Shown: in pieces, positions 22,800-34,424 of the stretch
Numbering within the stretch: position 1 is the stretch's first letter
Layout: every line of letters starts with the position of its first letter
Made by a program: the position numbers and the translations under genes
Notes under the pieces: model-generated
The model's database searches: none
What the model saw: only the letters and a program-made list of their open reading frames with translations
What the model was told of the DNA's origin: nothing
Assembly: GCA_001600415.1 (NCBI GenBank)
Contig: BCJX01000008.1
Location: 1,034,948 to 1,098,947, forward strand
Direction: 5' to 3'
DNA from: Pascua guehoae
Lineage: Eukaryota > Basidiomycota > Tremellomycetes > Trichosporonales > Trichosporonaceae
Length of the DNA stretch: 64,000 nt

Positions 22800-25541
22800 A
22801 TGTCAACGTCCTCGTCTCCTCTGGCACAGGTCACAACGCCGCCATCACCGGTCGACCCTACTCTCTCCGCACTACACCCATGGCTCGCAGTCCTAGTCGC
22901 CCACACCCCAGATGCCGACCGCGAGCTCCTCCTCAGCCTACGCCGAACTTGTGCCGCGGCACGAGATGCCGTGGACAGACGGATCATGTACCACCTCCTG
23001 ATCCGTGATGAGGACCTACTCGCACCCTCGGTGTACTTGTCAACAAACGTCCAGACACCATCGGGACGTGTGCCAGCGTTCAGACCACAGGAGGCCGGCT
23101 GTTGGCTCTCAAGTGCTGCGTCAATGAAGCACGCCCATAACAGGAAGAAGCTAGGCGCCGTGGATTCAACGGCCGCACAAGCCCAGCGCAAACGGTGCCT
23201 CGAACTCCTCGCGCACACGCGTGTCCTCGATTTGATGGGTACGGGCAAAGTGTCGGCCTTCCCTTGGGAAGCATTCCAACTCGATGTCCTGCGACTTGTC
23301 CCCAACTGGAATGGAGGATTCGGTTCCATATGGGGGTCCGGATGCCACCCGCTTCGAACCCGAACGCTCGTCGTCTTTGTCGTGCCCGTGACACTCCCCC
23401 CATCGAGCCCCATGGATGAGGGCATACAAGATCAACAATACGACAGAGACACCGCATGCTACCCCACCTGCGCCGACAAGGTGGTGTTCCACATGCTGTA
23501 CTCACAAGACCACAACCTCCTAATGTGCCCAGGTCAGGTCAGGTCCTGGTCTGACCCGTCGGGATCGCTCATTGGCCCCGTAGAGTTGCATGCCTACCTT
23601 TCACAGGCAACCCGAAGCGTCGTCATTGTCTTCTCTCCTTTGGGCGGGTCATTCGCACGGCTTGTGTGGCGGCATCGAGTCACATTCCGCCAAGCCTGGC
23701 TCAAGAAAAACGCAGCGGTCCAACATGACATGAAACGGGTATGGGAGTTTAGGCAAACCCCTTTGGCCCGTTGGAGGGAGGTAAAGAGAGTTGTCGATCA
23801 AGTAGTGAGAATCAAACCACGCACTACATACACAATTGTCAACCTCGATCTCGTGCTCCCCGAGTTTGGATGGGGGCGGTTCCCATTCGAGTGCACAGTT
23901 GGAGAAGTCGAGGCCCTCGTCGAGAAATTGGCCTGGGACCTATTGCGTTCCCCGCCCTGTCCATTGCCACCGCGTGACAGGGTGGCCGGAGCCGGAATTC
24001 TCCTCTCTGTTGTCCCAGGACATGATTACGTTGTGCGTCTTACCGATGCCGAGGCTTACGCCGAGGGGCTTCTTGTCCTGCCGCCTGCCCTCCATCATGC
24101 AGCGGAGACGCGGTGGTTGCTCCCCGGGCGTCCCGCGGCCATTGCCCCAGAACCCCTCTCCGCTGCCCACAACGTCGGCCAAGGTGCCCCCACATCGTAT
24201 GCCACCAGCCTAACCCAAAATCCCAACCGCCCCTCTCGTCCTCCTGCGGTTCTTGATTTTGCTGCATTCCCCCACCTGGCCGACCTGATTGTGGCGTATG
24301 CGCCGCGCGATTCGCTCATGGCGCTGCGCGGCACGTGCCGAACATTGCGCCATCGTGCCGAGTCCCTCCTCTTCCACCACGTCATGGTGACCTCTCGTCC
24401 CAGCCAGGATAAAGAAGTGTTCGAGATCGACATGTGGTGTCGATACGGGCGATCGCCATTCTTCGAACTCACTCGCTTCTTCGAACCCCCTCGCTTCTTC
24501 GAACCCCCTCGCCTTAAATTTGACGCGACTCCATGGGCTCCACTCCACCTCGAGCCTATGACGCCGTGCATGCGCACACTGCGCCGCCGCGTCCTAGCCC
24601 ACGTTCGCGTGCTAGACTACGTGGCCGCTCTTCCTGTTCTTCTGGGAGAGGAGCTTTTGGATCTCTCCAATGTTGAGATAGTACGCCAGACCGTCTCCCG
24701 GCGGAGTGCAATCCTGCCCAACGTGGATGCCAAGACGCATGTCGCATTCATCACGCCAAAATGTGACCTGCGCTGGAACAACCCAGGCATGAGCATCAAC
24801 GTCAACCGCATGTGCACAAGACTCGTAGTCCACATCCTTCACGAACCACAACAGGCGCATCCCGGTATTCCCCACCTGTCGCTCCCGCCGGGGCCATACC
24901 CTTACGAAAAGAAGACCAAATATGAAGCTGTTGTCATCTTCTCCCCGTTCACCGACCAGTACGACCCCATTCACGCGCGACAAGTCGAGCCATGGGATCC
25001 AGCGACAGCGCAGAAACGCCGCAGTCGTCTCGTCAAAGAGCTCGGCGACCTTCTTTTCGCAAACTGTTTCAATGACCCCGACGGCGATTCATCCTTCGAA
25101 ACCACAGTGACCGTTGTCAACATGCACACGGTGGCGCCCTGCTGGTTCGGCTTTGATCCTTCAACCACGATTGCCGACATGCAGAATACTCTCATCGACA
25201 TGATGCACACGCACATCCACCATCAAATTACCTATAGCTGCCACTATATCAAACGCGTTCTCCCTCTCAACGTCGCCAACAAAGAAATCGACAAGGCCTT
25301 GTCGCGCCTCGAATGGATAACGGGCCACGAGTTTCTGGCCCGTGTCCCCGCCCGCGACCATGACGCGCTGGGGACCATCGAAATCGTCCCTAGCAAGCAG
25401 TACAGACTCCTCCCTGAGGCTAGCACAATGTCCGTGAGCCAGCCTCTGTGGGAAGAGTCCGACCCGGTAGCAGCTCGCGAGGTAGAGAGTACACCGCCGT
25501 CGTTCCAGTCCCTCAAGTGGCTGCACGAGGCCGACAGCTAA
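22800..25541 (+). CDS. Large protein with two F-box-like modules, lineage-specific
   Basis: 913 residues, no intron. Starts in a good context (CGCCACCATG). Two similar units: the first opens with HPWLAVLVAHTPDADRELLL, then LRRTCAAARDAVDRRIMYHL; the second, from about residue 485, has FPHLADLIVAYAPRDSLMAL, then RGTCRTLRHRAESLLFHHV. Each is followed by a parallel series (LELLAHTRVLDLMG and VLAHVRVLDYVAAL; TRSVVIVFSPLGG and YEAVVIFSPFTDQ; TIVNLDLVLPEFGW and TVVNMHTVAPCWFG). So the whole unit, not just the F-box, is duplicated and fused. The N-terminal helices look like degenerate F-boxes (Skp1 adaptors in ubiquitin ligases). Substrate unknown. A short Phe/Glu/Pro repeat (RFFEPPRFFEPPR) lies near 24475-24512. 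Confidence 0.8.
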   Translation: MSTSSSPLAQVTTPPSPVDPTLSALHPWLAVLVAHTPDADRELLLSLRRTCAAARDAVDRRIMYHLLIRDEDLLAPSVYLSTNVQTPSGRVPAFRPQEAGCWLSSAASMKHAHNRKKLGAVDSTAAQAQRKRCLELLAHTRVLDLMGTGKVSAFPWEAFQLDVLRLVPNWNGGFGSIWGSGCHPLRTRTLVVFVVPVTLPPSSPMDEGIQDQQYDRDTACYPTCADKVVFHMLYSQDHNLLMCPGQVRSWSDPSGSLIGPVELHAYLSQATRSVVIVFSPLGGSFARLVWRHRVTFRQAWLKKNAAVQHDMKRVWEFRQTPLARWREVKRVVDQVVRIKPRTTYTIVNLDLVLPEFGWGRFPFECTVGEVEALVEKLAWDLLRSPPCPLPPRDRVAGAGILLSVVPGHDYVVRLTDAEAYAEGLLVLPPALHHAAETRWLLPGRPAAIAPEPLSAAHNVGQGAPTSYATSLTQNPNRPSRPPAVLDFAAFPHLADLIVAYAPRDSLMALRGTCRTLRHRAESLLFHHVMVTSRPSQDKEVFEIDMWCRYGRSPFFELTRFFEPPRFFEPPRLKFDATPWAPLHLEPMTPCMRTLRRRVLAHVRVLDYVAALPVLLGEELLDLSNVEIVRQTVSRRSAILPNVDAKTHVAFITPKCDLRWNNPGMSINVNRMCTRLVVHILHEPQQAHPGIPHLSLPPGPYPYEKKTKYEAVVIFSPFTDQYDPIHARQVEPWDPATAQKRRSRLVKELGDLLFANCFNDPDGDSSFETTVTVVNMHTVAPCWFGFDPSTTIADMQNTLIDMMHTHIHHQITYSCHYIKRVLPLNVANKEIDKALSRLEWITGHEFLARVPARDHDALGTIEIVPSKQYRLLPEASTMSVSQPLWEESDPVAAREVESTPPSFQSLKWLHEADS

Positions 25542-26237
25542 TACGACGCTGCAGCGAATAGAGAACAGGTGGACCAGCCAGACATTGACTGTGCTCTGGA
25601 TGGCCTGTCGTGCTTGTTCGACGAACAGGGGCAATAGCTCATCCAAGAAGAATTGCGAGGTCCGAGCAACAGATGCATAAAACCTGTCCATTTGTATATC
25701 GCACGATTACCAAAACGCTGCATCTCATCTGTACATACCTGAAGGTGCTCAAACACACGTCGAGCCCGACGGGCGGTGTTTCTGAGCAGGTAGTGATGCA
25801 TGCAGCCAACGAAAAGTGTCGCACTTACCCTCCTGTACGTATCGGCATTGCCCACCACGACTTTTCCCAACTGTGCAGAGTGGGTGCCATCCAGTCTTCA
25901 CTGCCTGTGGCACCGTGCCCAGACGGCATATCAGAATTTCTCTGTCAAAATATCACACAGCGTAAACCGAAATTACACATCTACGGTATCTATCGTTGAT
26001 TGCTTGGCAGATATGGTGTAGCGCTCGACACAGCCTTGCCGAGTTGCGTTCTTTTCAAGTGAGCACCTAATCAACCCCCTCACGAATGGATATTCGAGAA
26101 CGGTTCTGGTCAGACGTCCTGAGCTTTATCCGGACGTTCCGATACTGAGCAGATGGCCGTGCCGCAGTAGGGGGCCGTAGGGACAACTCCACTGGGCAGG
26201 ATGTTGACAATTGTCAACCTGTATTCGCTGTTAGTAG

Positions 26238-26243
26238 CACGTG
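26238..26243. promoter_or_regulatory. CACGTG E-box
   Basis: Palindromic CACGTG about 1 kb upstream of the PHO81-like start. In ascomycete yeast this core is bound by Pho4; its use here is inference. Confidence 0.35.
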
Positions 26244-26530
26244 TTTCCACCTACATACCTGTACGATCACACGAGCGCCCTGTGGCGCTCGGGTACACGG
26301 CCACTATGAAAGCTGGGAATGGGGAGCGTGTCAGGTCAGCAGCACATTACAGCTACATATGCGGAATGGACGCGTGCCCGTGTGAGATATGTTGGGTGAG
26401 AATGGCCGCTAGTCTGCCAGGCTGCTAGGCTGACCGCGTCGCCACCGCCACTTTGAGTGCATTCAGGGGTCAGGGGAGGGGAAGGAAGGGAGCGGGATCA
26501 AAAAATGGGACGGCGGATGGCAAGATGACG

Positions 26531-26536
26531 CACGTG
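26531..26536. promoter_or_regulatory. CACGTG E-box
   Basis: Second CACGTG, about 720 bp upstream of the PHO81-like start, in GCACGTGTG. Confidence 0.4.
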
Positions 26537-27251
26537 TGGTGTCGACGAACCAACAGCAGAGCGTAATGCGCAATCCAACAACACTCTCACTCTACTGCAC
26601 TGCACCTCGTCCTCTTCCTCGACCTCCCACCCCCCACACCTCTCACCCTCTCCCTGCCGGCTATCATCCAACGCGCCAGCCCACCCGAACCGGCCCCAGC
26701 ACGCCGGCGTAGCGTGGTCCGCACCAGATCTCGCCTTACAGCGTGTGCAGGCAGTCCGCCCACGCGCCCCCCTCCCCCAAACCGCAGCTTGCGCCGGGTG
26801 CATTCGACTCGTGCTCGACGCGCGCCAGCACGGCCGACAGGCAACGGGCTCGAGCAGCCATCCTCCCGCGTGTACCGGATCGCAACTAATTTCTTGGTGC
26901 ATCTCGACTTTTGTCAACTGTTGACCAGCGACAAGAACAGTGCACCACCGACTTTTGCACTCATCTCAAACAGCGACGCCAAGCCTTTGTGCTGAATCGG
27001 ACCAGGTCGCAAGTCTGGGACTGGGCGAAAACAACGAGCCAGCCAGACACGACCCACATTCGTCGCGCGGCGCCAACTCGAACTTGTCCTCCCACCACAC
27101 ACACACACACACCCAACTCTAGCCTCTACACTCGTACCCCCATTATCCTCCTAGCCGCTGCCCGCACAGGCAGCACGGCAGCGCACGCACACGGCGTGCG
27201 CGACCTACACACAACCCCGCCGCCTGTATCGAGTAGTAGCAACACACCGCG

Positions 27252-30200
27252 ATGAAGGTGGGCGAGTCTGGCCATGCCGAGCTAACAGCAGTTTGGAAAA
27301 AGCATCGTCGCGTCCCAGGTCGCTGGGTGGTCCGACTACTACCTCAACTACAAGGTGAGTTTGCTACGTCGATTGTGCAGCTGTGTCGTCGATGTGCATG
27401 GGCATGAGAATGGTGATGGAGAGGCGACCATACCGGCGCGGTGGAAGTTGGCATGCAGGGTGCGACAGAACTCGAGAAGCATGCGCAATCAATGTTTGAC
27501 CAAGCGGAGACAGTAGCGGAGACATGACGGGAGGCTCGCGGCGACCAACCGGAACCACCGACGTGACGAGCGTGACAATGTGGGGCTTGTGGCTTGAACG
27601 CATGGGCACGAGTCACTACACGCGGCCGAAGGGTCTGCGAATGGCACACTCATGGGAGGTGGTGGGGACCGTAGCGGCGTCCGGTAGTGGCCAAGCGAGA
27701 ACCACAGTGGTGGTGGTCGCCAGTCGATCGGAACTGGCTTCTCAAAGTGGCGCTTGGGCCGAGCGTTTTGCCTCATGGTGACCGCCGGCGCGAGCACGTC
27801 CGAGCCCGGTGCCAAGCTCTCTACTTTGATGTATTCGCTAACCACATTCCTCAGGCGCTCAAGAAGATTATCAACTCGCTCGCGGCCGGCCGACCTGCCG
27901 CAGATGTCGCGCTCCTCGCCTCTGGGGGCAGGCTGCCACGGCGTGAGGCGAGCGATTTTGGAATGACGGCGTCGCCCAGCACTTCGGCGGCCGACACACC
28001 CGTCTTTAGTGCTGCGAGCGTTGCAATCATGTCCGAGCCAGAAGTGGTCGACGAGCGAGAAAACGGCATCGACCTCGAACCTTTGCCGCCTGAAACAGCC
28101 CCGCTTGCTGGTGGTACGCTCAGTGCCCGTGGGCCGGGTAACGTCGACCGCGAGGCGAGCTTCAAGGCACACCGCGATGCCTTCTTCTTCCGCCTCCAGC
28201 GCGAGTTGGAAAAGGTGAGCCCATACACCACACGCTTGCAACCCAGAGCTAACGCCCAGATCAACCAGTTCTACCTCTTGAAGGAGCGCGAGCTCCGCCT
28301 GCGTCTGCTCACACTGTTGCAAAATCGGAATCGTCTCCTGCGGAGTCAACGTGAACTGGCGACAGATGGCGTGCCCGATAGCGATGGCGAGGGCGCCAAG
28401 CAACGAGGCGCAGAGTGGGCGAGCCTCGAAGAAGGCTGGCGGCTGTTTGAGCGTGACTTGGGCAAGCTGCAAGGCTTTATCGAGATCAACGCGACAGGTT
28501 TCCGCAAGATTCTCAAGAAATGGGACAAGCGCAGCAAGAGCAATACCAAGGAGCTCTATCTCGAACGCCAAGTCGAGGTGCAGCCATGCTTCAACCGCGA
28601 GTTTATCGCAAAGCTGTCTGATATCGTCGCCGCCAATCTCCTCGACATGGAGAATGGAACCGTCACTGTCGGCGCCCTCTTCTTTGGCTCGGATTTGCCC
28701 GAGTCGGCTGGCGACGACGCTCTCACGTTTGACCGCGAAGACTACGAGTCGGACCAGGGCGAGGTGCTCGCGCGCGATGCGCTCTTTGACCTCGAGGCAA
28801 ACCTTCCCAAGGTTGAAGCTGGGAGGGACGCCCTGGCCCGCTGGCTCAAACATGCGCGCAAGCTGCTGGCAAAGGATGACCGCGAGGGCCGTGTGATGCG
28901 CATCCTGTGGCGTGCGGCGCTCACGGTCCCCGACGACTATCTCGACCTCGTCTTCACGCTGCCGCTCGACTTTGGCTACGTTGATCGCATCAACGACCGT
29001 GACCCGCTCCACCAGGCGTGTATCTCGGGATCGCTGCGTGTTGTCGAGCTCTGCCTCGAACGCGCACCCGAGCTCATTGAGCGCCAAGACGTGTACGCGC
29101 GCCGCCCGTTGCACTATGCCGCAATGCACGGCCACCCTTCCATCGTGTCGCTTCTCCTGACAGCCGGTGCGAGCATGTCCCCGACCGACAAGGACGGATA
29201 CACACCGCTCATGCACGCCATCACCAACGGACATCTCGAGGTTGTGCGCATCTTTGTGTCGGGCGAACACGCCGACGTCGAGCCAACCGCCATCTCCAAC
29301 GACCTCATCCCTCTGTCGCTTGCATGCCAGTATGGCCACGTCGAGGTTGCTCGCCTGCTGCTCAAGCGCGGAGCGACCATCCGGCCCAACTCGGAGGGCC
29401 TCTACCCCATGCACTTTGCCGCCAAGGCCGGTCACGAAGAGATTTGCAAGCTTCTTGTTGAAGAGGGTGGACGCGACGGCGGCGGCAAGGACAAGCAGGA
29501 CAAGTACAACCTGTGGACGCCGATGCACCACGCGGCTGTTGGCGGGCGTCCCGAACACCTCGGGTGTATCCAGGTGCTCGTTGCGGCGGGATGCGACGTG
29601 AATGCGCTCGACGAGTATGGCAAGTCGCCAGGCTGGTACGCTGCGTGGTTTGGCCACGTGGAATGCCTGCACTTTTTCCTCGACTCGGGCGCCAAGTTGT
29701 CCAAGGAGACTGAGATCCGTGGTGGCATGGAGAGCCTCGGCCTCGCGGCCGACCCACAGATGGACGCCCTGTCCCCCGGCTCGGACATTGAGCTCGACGC
29801 TCCCGCTGGTGACGACTTTGAACTGATCCCCTCGCTGTCGCTTCCACCACCCATGGTGCCTCTGCGCGTGTACGGACACGAGTTCCTTGCCAAGCGTTGT
29901 CTTGTCCAGCTCTCGCTTGGACATCCGTTTTCGCGTGGCTTGGAAAAGGCGCCACCCATCAAGCTCTACTCGCGCTCGGGCCAGGACTCGCTCCACATGT
30001 GGAGCTCGCTCAAGCTCGTCATGACCTCGCGCACAGACACATCTGTCGTCCCTCACAGCGTCATTCTCCCGCTCGCGGACCCACGCGAAGTCTTTTCCTT
30101 CCAGGTCCAGTCGTTGGAGCGGTTTGCGCTTGAAGTGTCTCTCTACCCGACGTTTGGCTCAAAGGTCATTGGCCGGGCGACGATCCACCCTTCGTCGTTC

Positions 30201-31411
30201 CTTGACATTCAAGATCACAAGGGCTTTACAGCCTACCTCATCGACCACCATCTCAAGACGATTGGCGAGGTTGCGTTCGAGCTGAGCTGCATCCGGCCAT
30301 TCGAGGGTGCGCAACTCGAGATTGGCGGTCGCATCGAGACGTACTGGAAGAGCAAGGTCACGCCATCCAACCCGACCCAGGACCATGCACACCAGTTCCA
30401 GTCCAACCGCCCCATTGGCGTCACGTCGTCCATGTCCCCAGCCGTCCGCCCGACGGCCGTGTCGGTCCCGTCGCAGGACGAACCCGCACTTGTGACGGCC
30501 TCTTCGCTGTCTGGCGATTATACCAGCCTCACAGTGCAGGTGACGCGCGACGGTGTGCCAGTTGTCTACTCTGATTTCCGGTTACCCGTCGAGGGTGTCG
30601 ACGTTGGCGTTGCCGACCTGTCGATTGCGCAGTTTGAGGCCTTTGCAAAGAAGCAGGGTCGCGAGCTGCAGACCAACCCCACGGCCAAGACGGTCGACGA
30701 GTGGCACGACGTGATTGTCGACAGCTGGGCGTCGCTTGGCGCCGTGCTCCGCCTCGTGCCGCCCGAGCTCGGCATCAACCTGTGCCTCAAATACACGCGC
30801 CAGTTTGACGCAAACCACGTCGGCGTCGCTCGGTCATGCGAGGTAAACGAGTTTGTCGACGCGGTCCTGCAGGTCGTGTACGACGCGGGCCAGGAGACCC
30901 CCGGGCGCAAGATTCTCTTTTCGTCATTCGACCCCACGGTGTGCACGGCGCTCAACTGGAAGCAGCCAAACTATGCCGTGCTCTTTGGGTCGTACTGTGG
31001 CATTGACCGGCGCCAACCCGAAGGCGAGCACCGCCTCGTCCCCGTCAACCCGGGCACCGAGCCCGACAACCGCTGCCTGAGCGTCCGCGAGGCAGTCAAC
31101 TTTGCAAAGCAGACAAACCTCCTCGGCGTCATTCTCGAGGCCACGACACTGGCTGCAGTCCCGTCCCTCGTCGCGAGCGTAAAGGACGCAGGGCTGCTCT
31201 TGGCCGCGTTTGGAAACGAGAGCGACGTGCAGGGTCTTCGGCAGGGGTCGAGCGATGGCAGGACAGTGGACGCGTTTTGTAGCAATGGGTGAGTACGGGT
31301 GCGAGCGAGCGCGAGTGCTCTAAAGTCGCGCTCATGCTCTGCGGCCTAAGCGTGGCGTGCCCTACACTTTGGATTATGCTGACGGACAGAATCATGACGC
31401 TCGTTATATAG
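27252..31411 (+). CDS. PHO81: PHO81-like SPX/ankyrin phosphate-signalling protein
   Basis: About 1,160 residues. Spliced N-terminus MKFGKSIVASQVAGWSDYYL, then NYKALKKII, is the classic SPX start (inositol pyrophosphate sensing). The SPX core continues with FFFRLQRELEKINQFYLLKE and GFRKILKKWDKRSKS. Six or so ankyrin repeats follow (from DRDPLHQACISGSLRVVELC to GYAAWFGHVECLHFFL-like units), then a beta-rich middle region and a C-terminal glycerophosphodiester-phosphodiesterase-like region. The order matches PHO81/NUC-2, the CDK inhibitor of the PHO pathway. Exon 1 is only ATGAAG. Intron 1 ends at 27291 or nearby, intron 2 is long (about 500 nt), and a 45-nt intron lies near 28216-28260. I infer a last intron 31289-31389 giving SNGIMTLVI; unspliced, the frame stops at 31292. 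Confidence 0.92.
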
Positions 31412-32119
31412 TAGAGGGTACCAGACCACATGCATGTGTTAAAGCATCGCAGGGCCGTAGGGGCGGTGTACAATTGCCGTGTCTGTCTCGCCTGATGCGG
31501 CTTTGTAAATAAGACCCGCCCGTGCAAGATGTGTCAAGGTGCTAGAGCAGAATGGCATGGAAGATGTGGACTTGCCCGACTTGACTTGCACGCTCTGCAG
31601 GGCTACAACATGCCTCTGGGACCATACCCTCTTGCCGCGAATGTCTCTGTCCCGTATCTGGTGTCACTGTCAAGCGGTAGTCGTTGCTCTGCCTCCCCGC
31701 CTCCTCCAACCATCCCTGCGGGACCACAGAGTATGTTTCTGCCGGATATGCCAAGCCTGCATTCTGTGTCTGTTTCTTGTCATCTGTGTTTATGTGAGTG
31801 CATCTGATCCTCGTCCCGTCCTTCAACGTTGTTTCCACACGGTTTACATGGTTTGTACCAGTAGATGCACATAGCGATAAGATGTGGTTGTGCATCGTCT
31901 GACAAGCAGCAGGCAAGACGGGTGCGGGCGAGCTCACCCCCTGTTCTCAGCAGTCACCAGTTCACGCGCGATGAAGGGCAGACCGCGTAGACCGCCCATT
32001 GACACCACCGTCCTCTGCCACGAATCAATGCTCTACCCGTCCCGTCCCAACGCTACCGTGTACAACCACCATGCTACAGTTCATGTGACGCTACAGGGCC
32101 CAAGGGCAGAGATACAGTG
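31412..32119. other. Convergent spacer
   Basis: Between the PHO81-like gene and the first paralogue of the 32-39 kb patch. No gene. Its right end shares a CTAGATACT word with the 3' flank of the second paralogue (35200), showing the duplication includes flanking DNA. Confidence 0.55.
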
Positions 32120-33367
32120 CTAGATACTAGGAAGCTCGACGTCATCGAGCGGTCCGTCCGGTGTTTCAGTGGGGAGCGCGCGTGCGATAAGCGCTGTCAT
32201 GCGTGAGGGCGAGACGACGCGGTATCGCGGAAACACGCGCGCGAGCGAAGATATCAGACGCGGCACGTCGTCGTAGTAGGCTTCGTCGTAGTCGAATCTG
32301 CGGTCGCCGAGGATGCTGGATGCTGAGGAGGCGTCCGAGTGGGGGTCGTAGTCGGAATCATCGTCCTCGTCCTCGTCCTCGTCCTCGTCCCCTTCGTCGT
32401 CGTCGTCACCTTCGTCGTCGTCGTACCCGTTTTCGTGTGCACCATTCTCCATGTCCGAATCGTCGCCGTCGACCTCGGCCTCGGCCTCGGGGTCCTCGGC
32501 ATCCATCTCGGCCCTGGCCTGGCGGACAGCCTGCCGAGTCTCCCGGGTCCACCGCAGAGCCACCAAGTACCCGCGCGCAAACGCGTCCCAGTACAGGCCA
32601 AACACGTCGCGATCCAGTTGGCCGTGCGGGAAGAAGTCGTGCGCGAGGCTGTGCGTCTCGGCGAGTTGGGACACGTCGGCGTCCGCGTCCGCGTCAGGCG
32701 TGGCACCCGCCTGCTCGACGACGAGGACATGCGCCCCATCCGCATCGTCGACGACGACCAGGCGCGTAAACGACGTGTTGAGGAGGGCCATCCCGACACG
32801 CGTCCCGCACTGCCACCAGGTGGCCGCCAGCGCCCACGCGGCGCAGACGAGCACGTACCCGGCCCCGCGGGCGAGGGCCGCGGGTCCCTCGTCGGGACGC
32901 ACGAGGTGCGCCTGCATCCCGATGGTGAGACGCCGCCCCGGCCCGTCCTCTTGCATGCCGACGGCGGACCCCGCAATCTTCCAGCGGTGCACAAACGCCT
33001 CGCCCATGTCGGGGCTCAGGAGGGGGCAGTCTTTCCAGCGGGCGAGACGGTGTGCCTCGCGATCATCGTCCGCGTCGGGGTCTCGGAATGTGGCGGAATC
33101 CATCGTCGGCGGGCGCCCCAGTGTATAGTGCGGGCGCCCCAGGATGTAGCGCACCGTACCAGACGACGTGACCCTGTCGCCCATGGCGGTGGCCGAGCGG
33201 TCTTCGATGAGATTCAGAAGCTCGTAGTGGTCCTCCATGTACCCCCTCGTAAGCGCCCTGGTGGCACCGTCCCCAAAGGTCTGCTTTAGCCGTTGCATGA
33301 ATATCTCAAGGTCGCGTTCGTCCCACGGCGGGGTGCCGAGGATCGAGGAGGCAAATGCATCGCTCAT
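32120..33367 (-). CDS. Lineage-specific paralogue A, acidic tail
   Basis: 415 residues, no intron. Start MSDAFASSILG chosen because upstream in-frame sequence is translated minisatellite. Core: KDCPLLSPDMGEAFVHRW, LTIGMQAHLV, VLVCAAWALAATWWQCGTRV, LLNTSFTRLVVVDD, QLAETHSLAHDFFPHGQLDR, LYWDAFARGYLVALRW. A long Asp/Glu tract (DDDEGDDDDEGDEDEDEDED) is followed by a conserved C-terminal block, VFPRYRVVSPSRMTALIARA. Nearly every block recurs in the copy at 35201-36538 and, more weakly, at 37444-39063. In the third copy the IGMQAHLV position reads ILAEYKFLD, so this copy has lost the possible catalytic E-x-K. Function unknown. Confidence 0.8.
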   Translation of the reverse strand: MSDAFASSILGTPPWDERDLEIFMQRLKQTFGDGATRALTRGYMEDHYELLNLIEDRSATAMGDRVTSSGTVRYILGRPHYTLGRPPTMDSATFRDPDADDDREAHRLARWKDCPLLSPDMGEAFVHRWKIAGSAVGMQEDGPGRRLTIGMQAHLVRPDEGPAALARGAGYVLVCAAWALAATWWQCGTRVGMALLNTSFTRLVVVDDADGAHVLVVEQAGATPDADADADVSQLAETHSLAHDFFPHGQLDRDVFGLYWDAFARGYLVALRWTRETRQAVRQARAEMDAEDPEAEAEVDGDDSDMENGAHENGYDDDEGDDDDEGDEDEDEDEDDDSDYDPHSDASSASSILGDRRFDYDEAYYDDVPRLISSLARVFPRYRVVSPSRMTALIARALPTETPDGPLDDVELPSI

Positions 33368-33539
33368 TGTTGTGAGCAGCCCAGATGGTCCAAGTGCGAT
33401 CCTTGACGAGGCGGCCGACAACGGTTGGATAATGGGGGCCACAGTTCGGCGATACGCTCGTGTCGATGCGAGTGTACAGATCGATATCCAGGTCGGTGTG
33501 ATGATACGCACCTGATGCCAGGTGTGGTTGACGGGGAGG

Positions 33540-33623
33540 TTGGATGCTAGATGCTGGATGCTAGATGCTGGATGCTGGATGCTGGATGCTGGATGCTGGA
33601 TGCTGGATGCTGGATGCTGGATG
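33540..33623 (+). repeat. 7-bp minisatellite (ATGCTGG)n
   Basis: About 12 heptamers, with two or three ATGCTAG variants at the left end, directly upstream of paralogue A. Confidence 0.95.
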
Positions 33624-34424
33624 TGCAAAGTGCAGAGTGCTGCTGACTCTGGCCGAACCCGAAAACAAATGACGTTTAGACACCCAACCGCGACCAGACT
33701 GCCATGGCTGTGCCAGGTTCATTCTGATTCCGCGTGCGGTGTCACATCGCCCTCAGGGCACACGAGGGGTGCGTTTCAGAATTAATTTCGGGCCAGACGC
33801 CTGGGGCAGACGCCTGGGGCAAGCCGTCTGCTCGTGGCGCGTTTCAGGCCGCACAAGCAAAGGGTCAAGGACGATGCGTCCCCGCATGTTCCCTCTAAAA
33901 CTCTGTTGCTGACTAGACGTTTCAAAAGTGCAAAGAGCTGTGCGAGTGTTCAAGTTGAAATCGAAAGCGGGTTCCTGCTAGCACTGCCACTCGTCCCCCA
34001 AGGCACTCGCTTTTTTCGCAGCTCAAACCTTGAGTTTGCAGCACTGGGTCGGCTCTTGCTCTTGGTCGGTCGTATCGTGTCCCCGTCCAGCACAGCTATT
34101 ACACTACTGGATCCTCAGACAGTACTAACACTTGAACCCCGTCCCCTCAGCTTACCCCTCGTCACAGCCGACCTTCAGGAGTGTTTCATGGCTGCCTCAA
34201 CACTGCCTCTGCCCTGTCTTAGCATAGCCTCAACACAGCCCGTTTCTGCCACCCAGAATCTCCAAGAGAACGACACTTGACTAACGTCTCACAGGCGGAC
34301 GGTTGGGTGCCACGACTAGAAATCCAGAGAGGCCACTCCCACTCCCCCCCGCGCCGCGACGTAAACTACATAAGTAAAAGGGAGATGCGCTCGTCCCCAC
34401 GTCAGCAACCTACAGTACACACCC
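33624..34424. other. Intergenic region with duplicated promoter-like DNA
   Basis: No gene. From 34150 to 34424 it shares words and order with the upstream region of the gene at 37444 (CTCAACACTGCCTC, then TAAACTACATAA, then the ATG). Confidence 0.6.

Larger units (their letters stand above)
25542..27251. other. Intergenic region upstream of the PHO81-like gene
   Basis: 1.7 kb without a convincing gene. Two CACGTG E-boxes (26238 and 26531) and a CT/CA-rich leader up to 27251. Confidence 0.55.

Noticed and set aside
27489..30056. 855-residue open frame on the minus strand opposite the PHO81-like gene
   Set aside because: It is the antisense of a well-supported SPX/ankyrin gene; GC-rich codons keep the opposite frame open. 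No family features.
32339..33289. 316-residue plus-strand frame opposite paralogue A
   Set aside because: Poly-Val start is the antisense of the Asp/Glu tract; the minus strand has a conserved paralogue.
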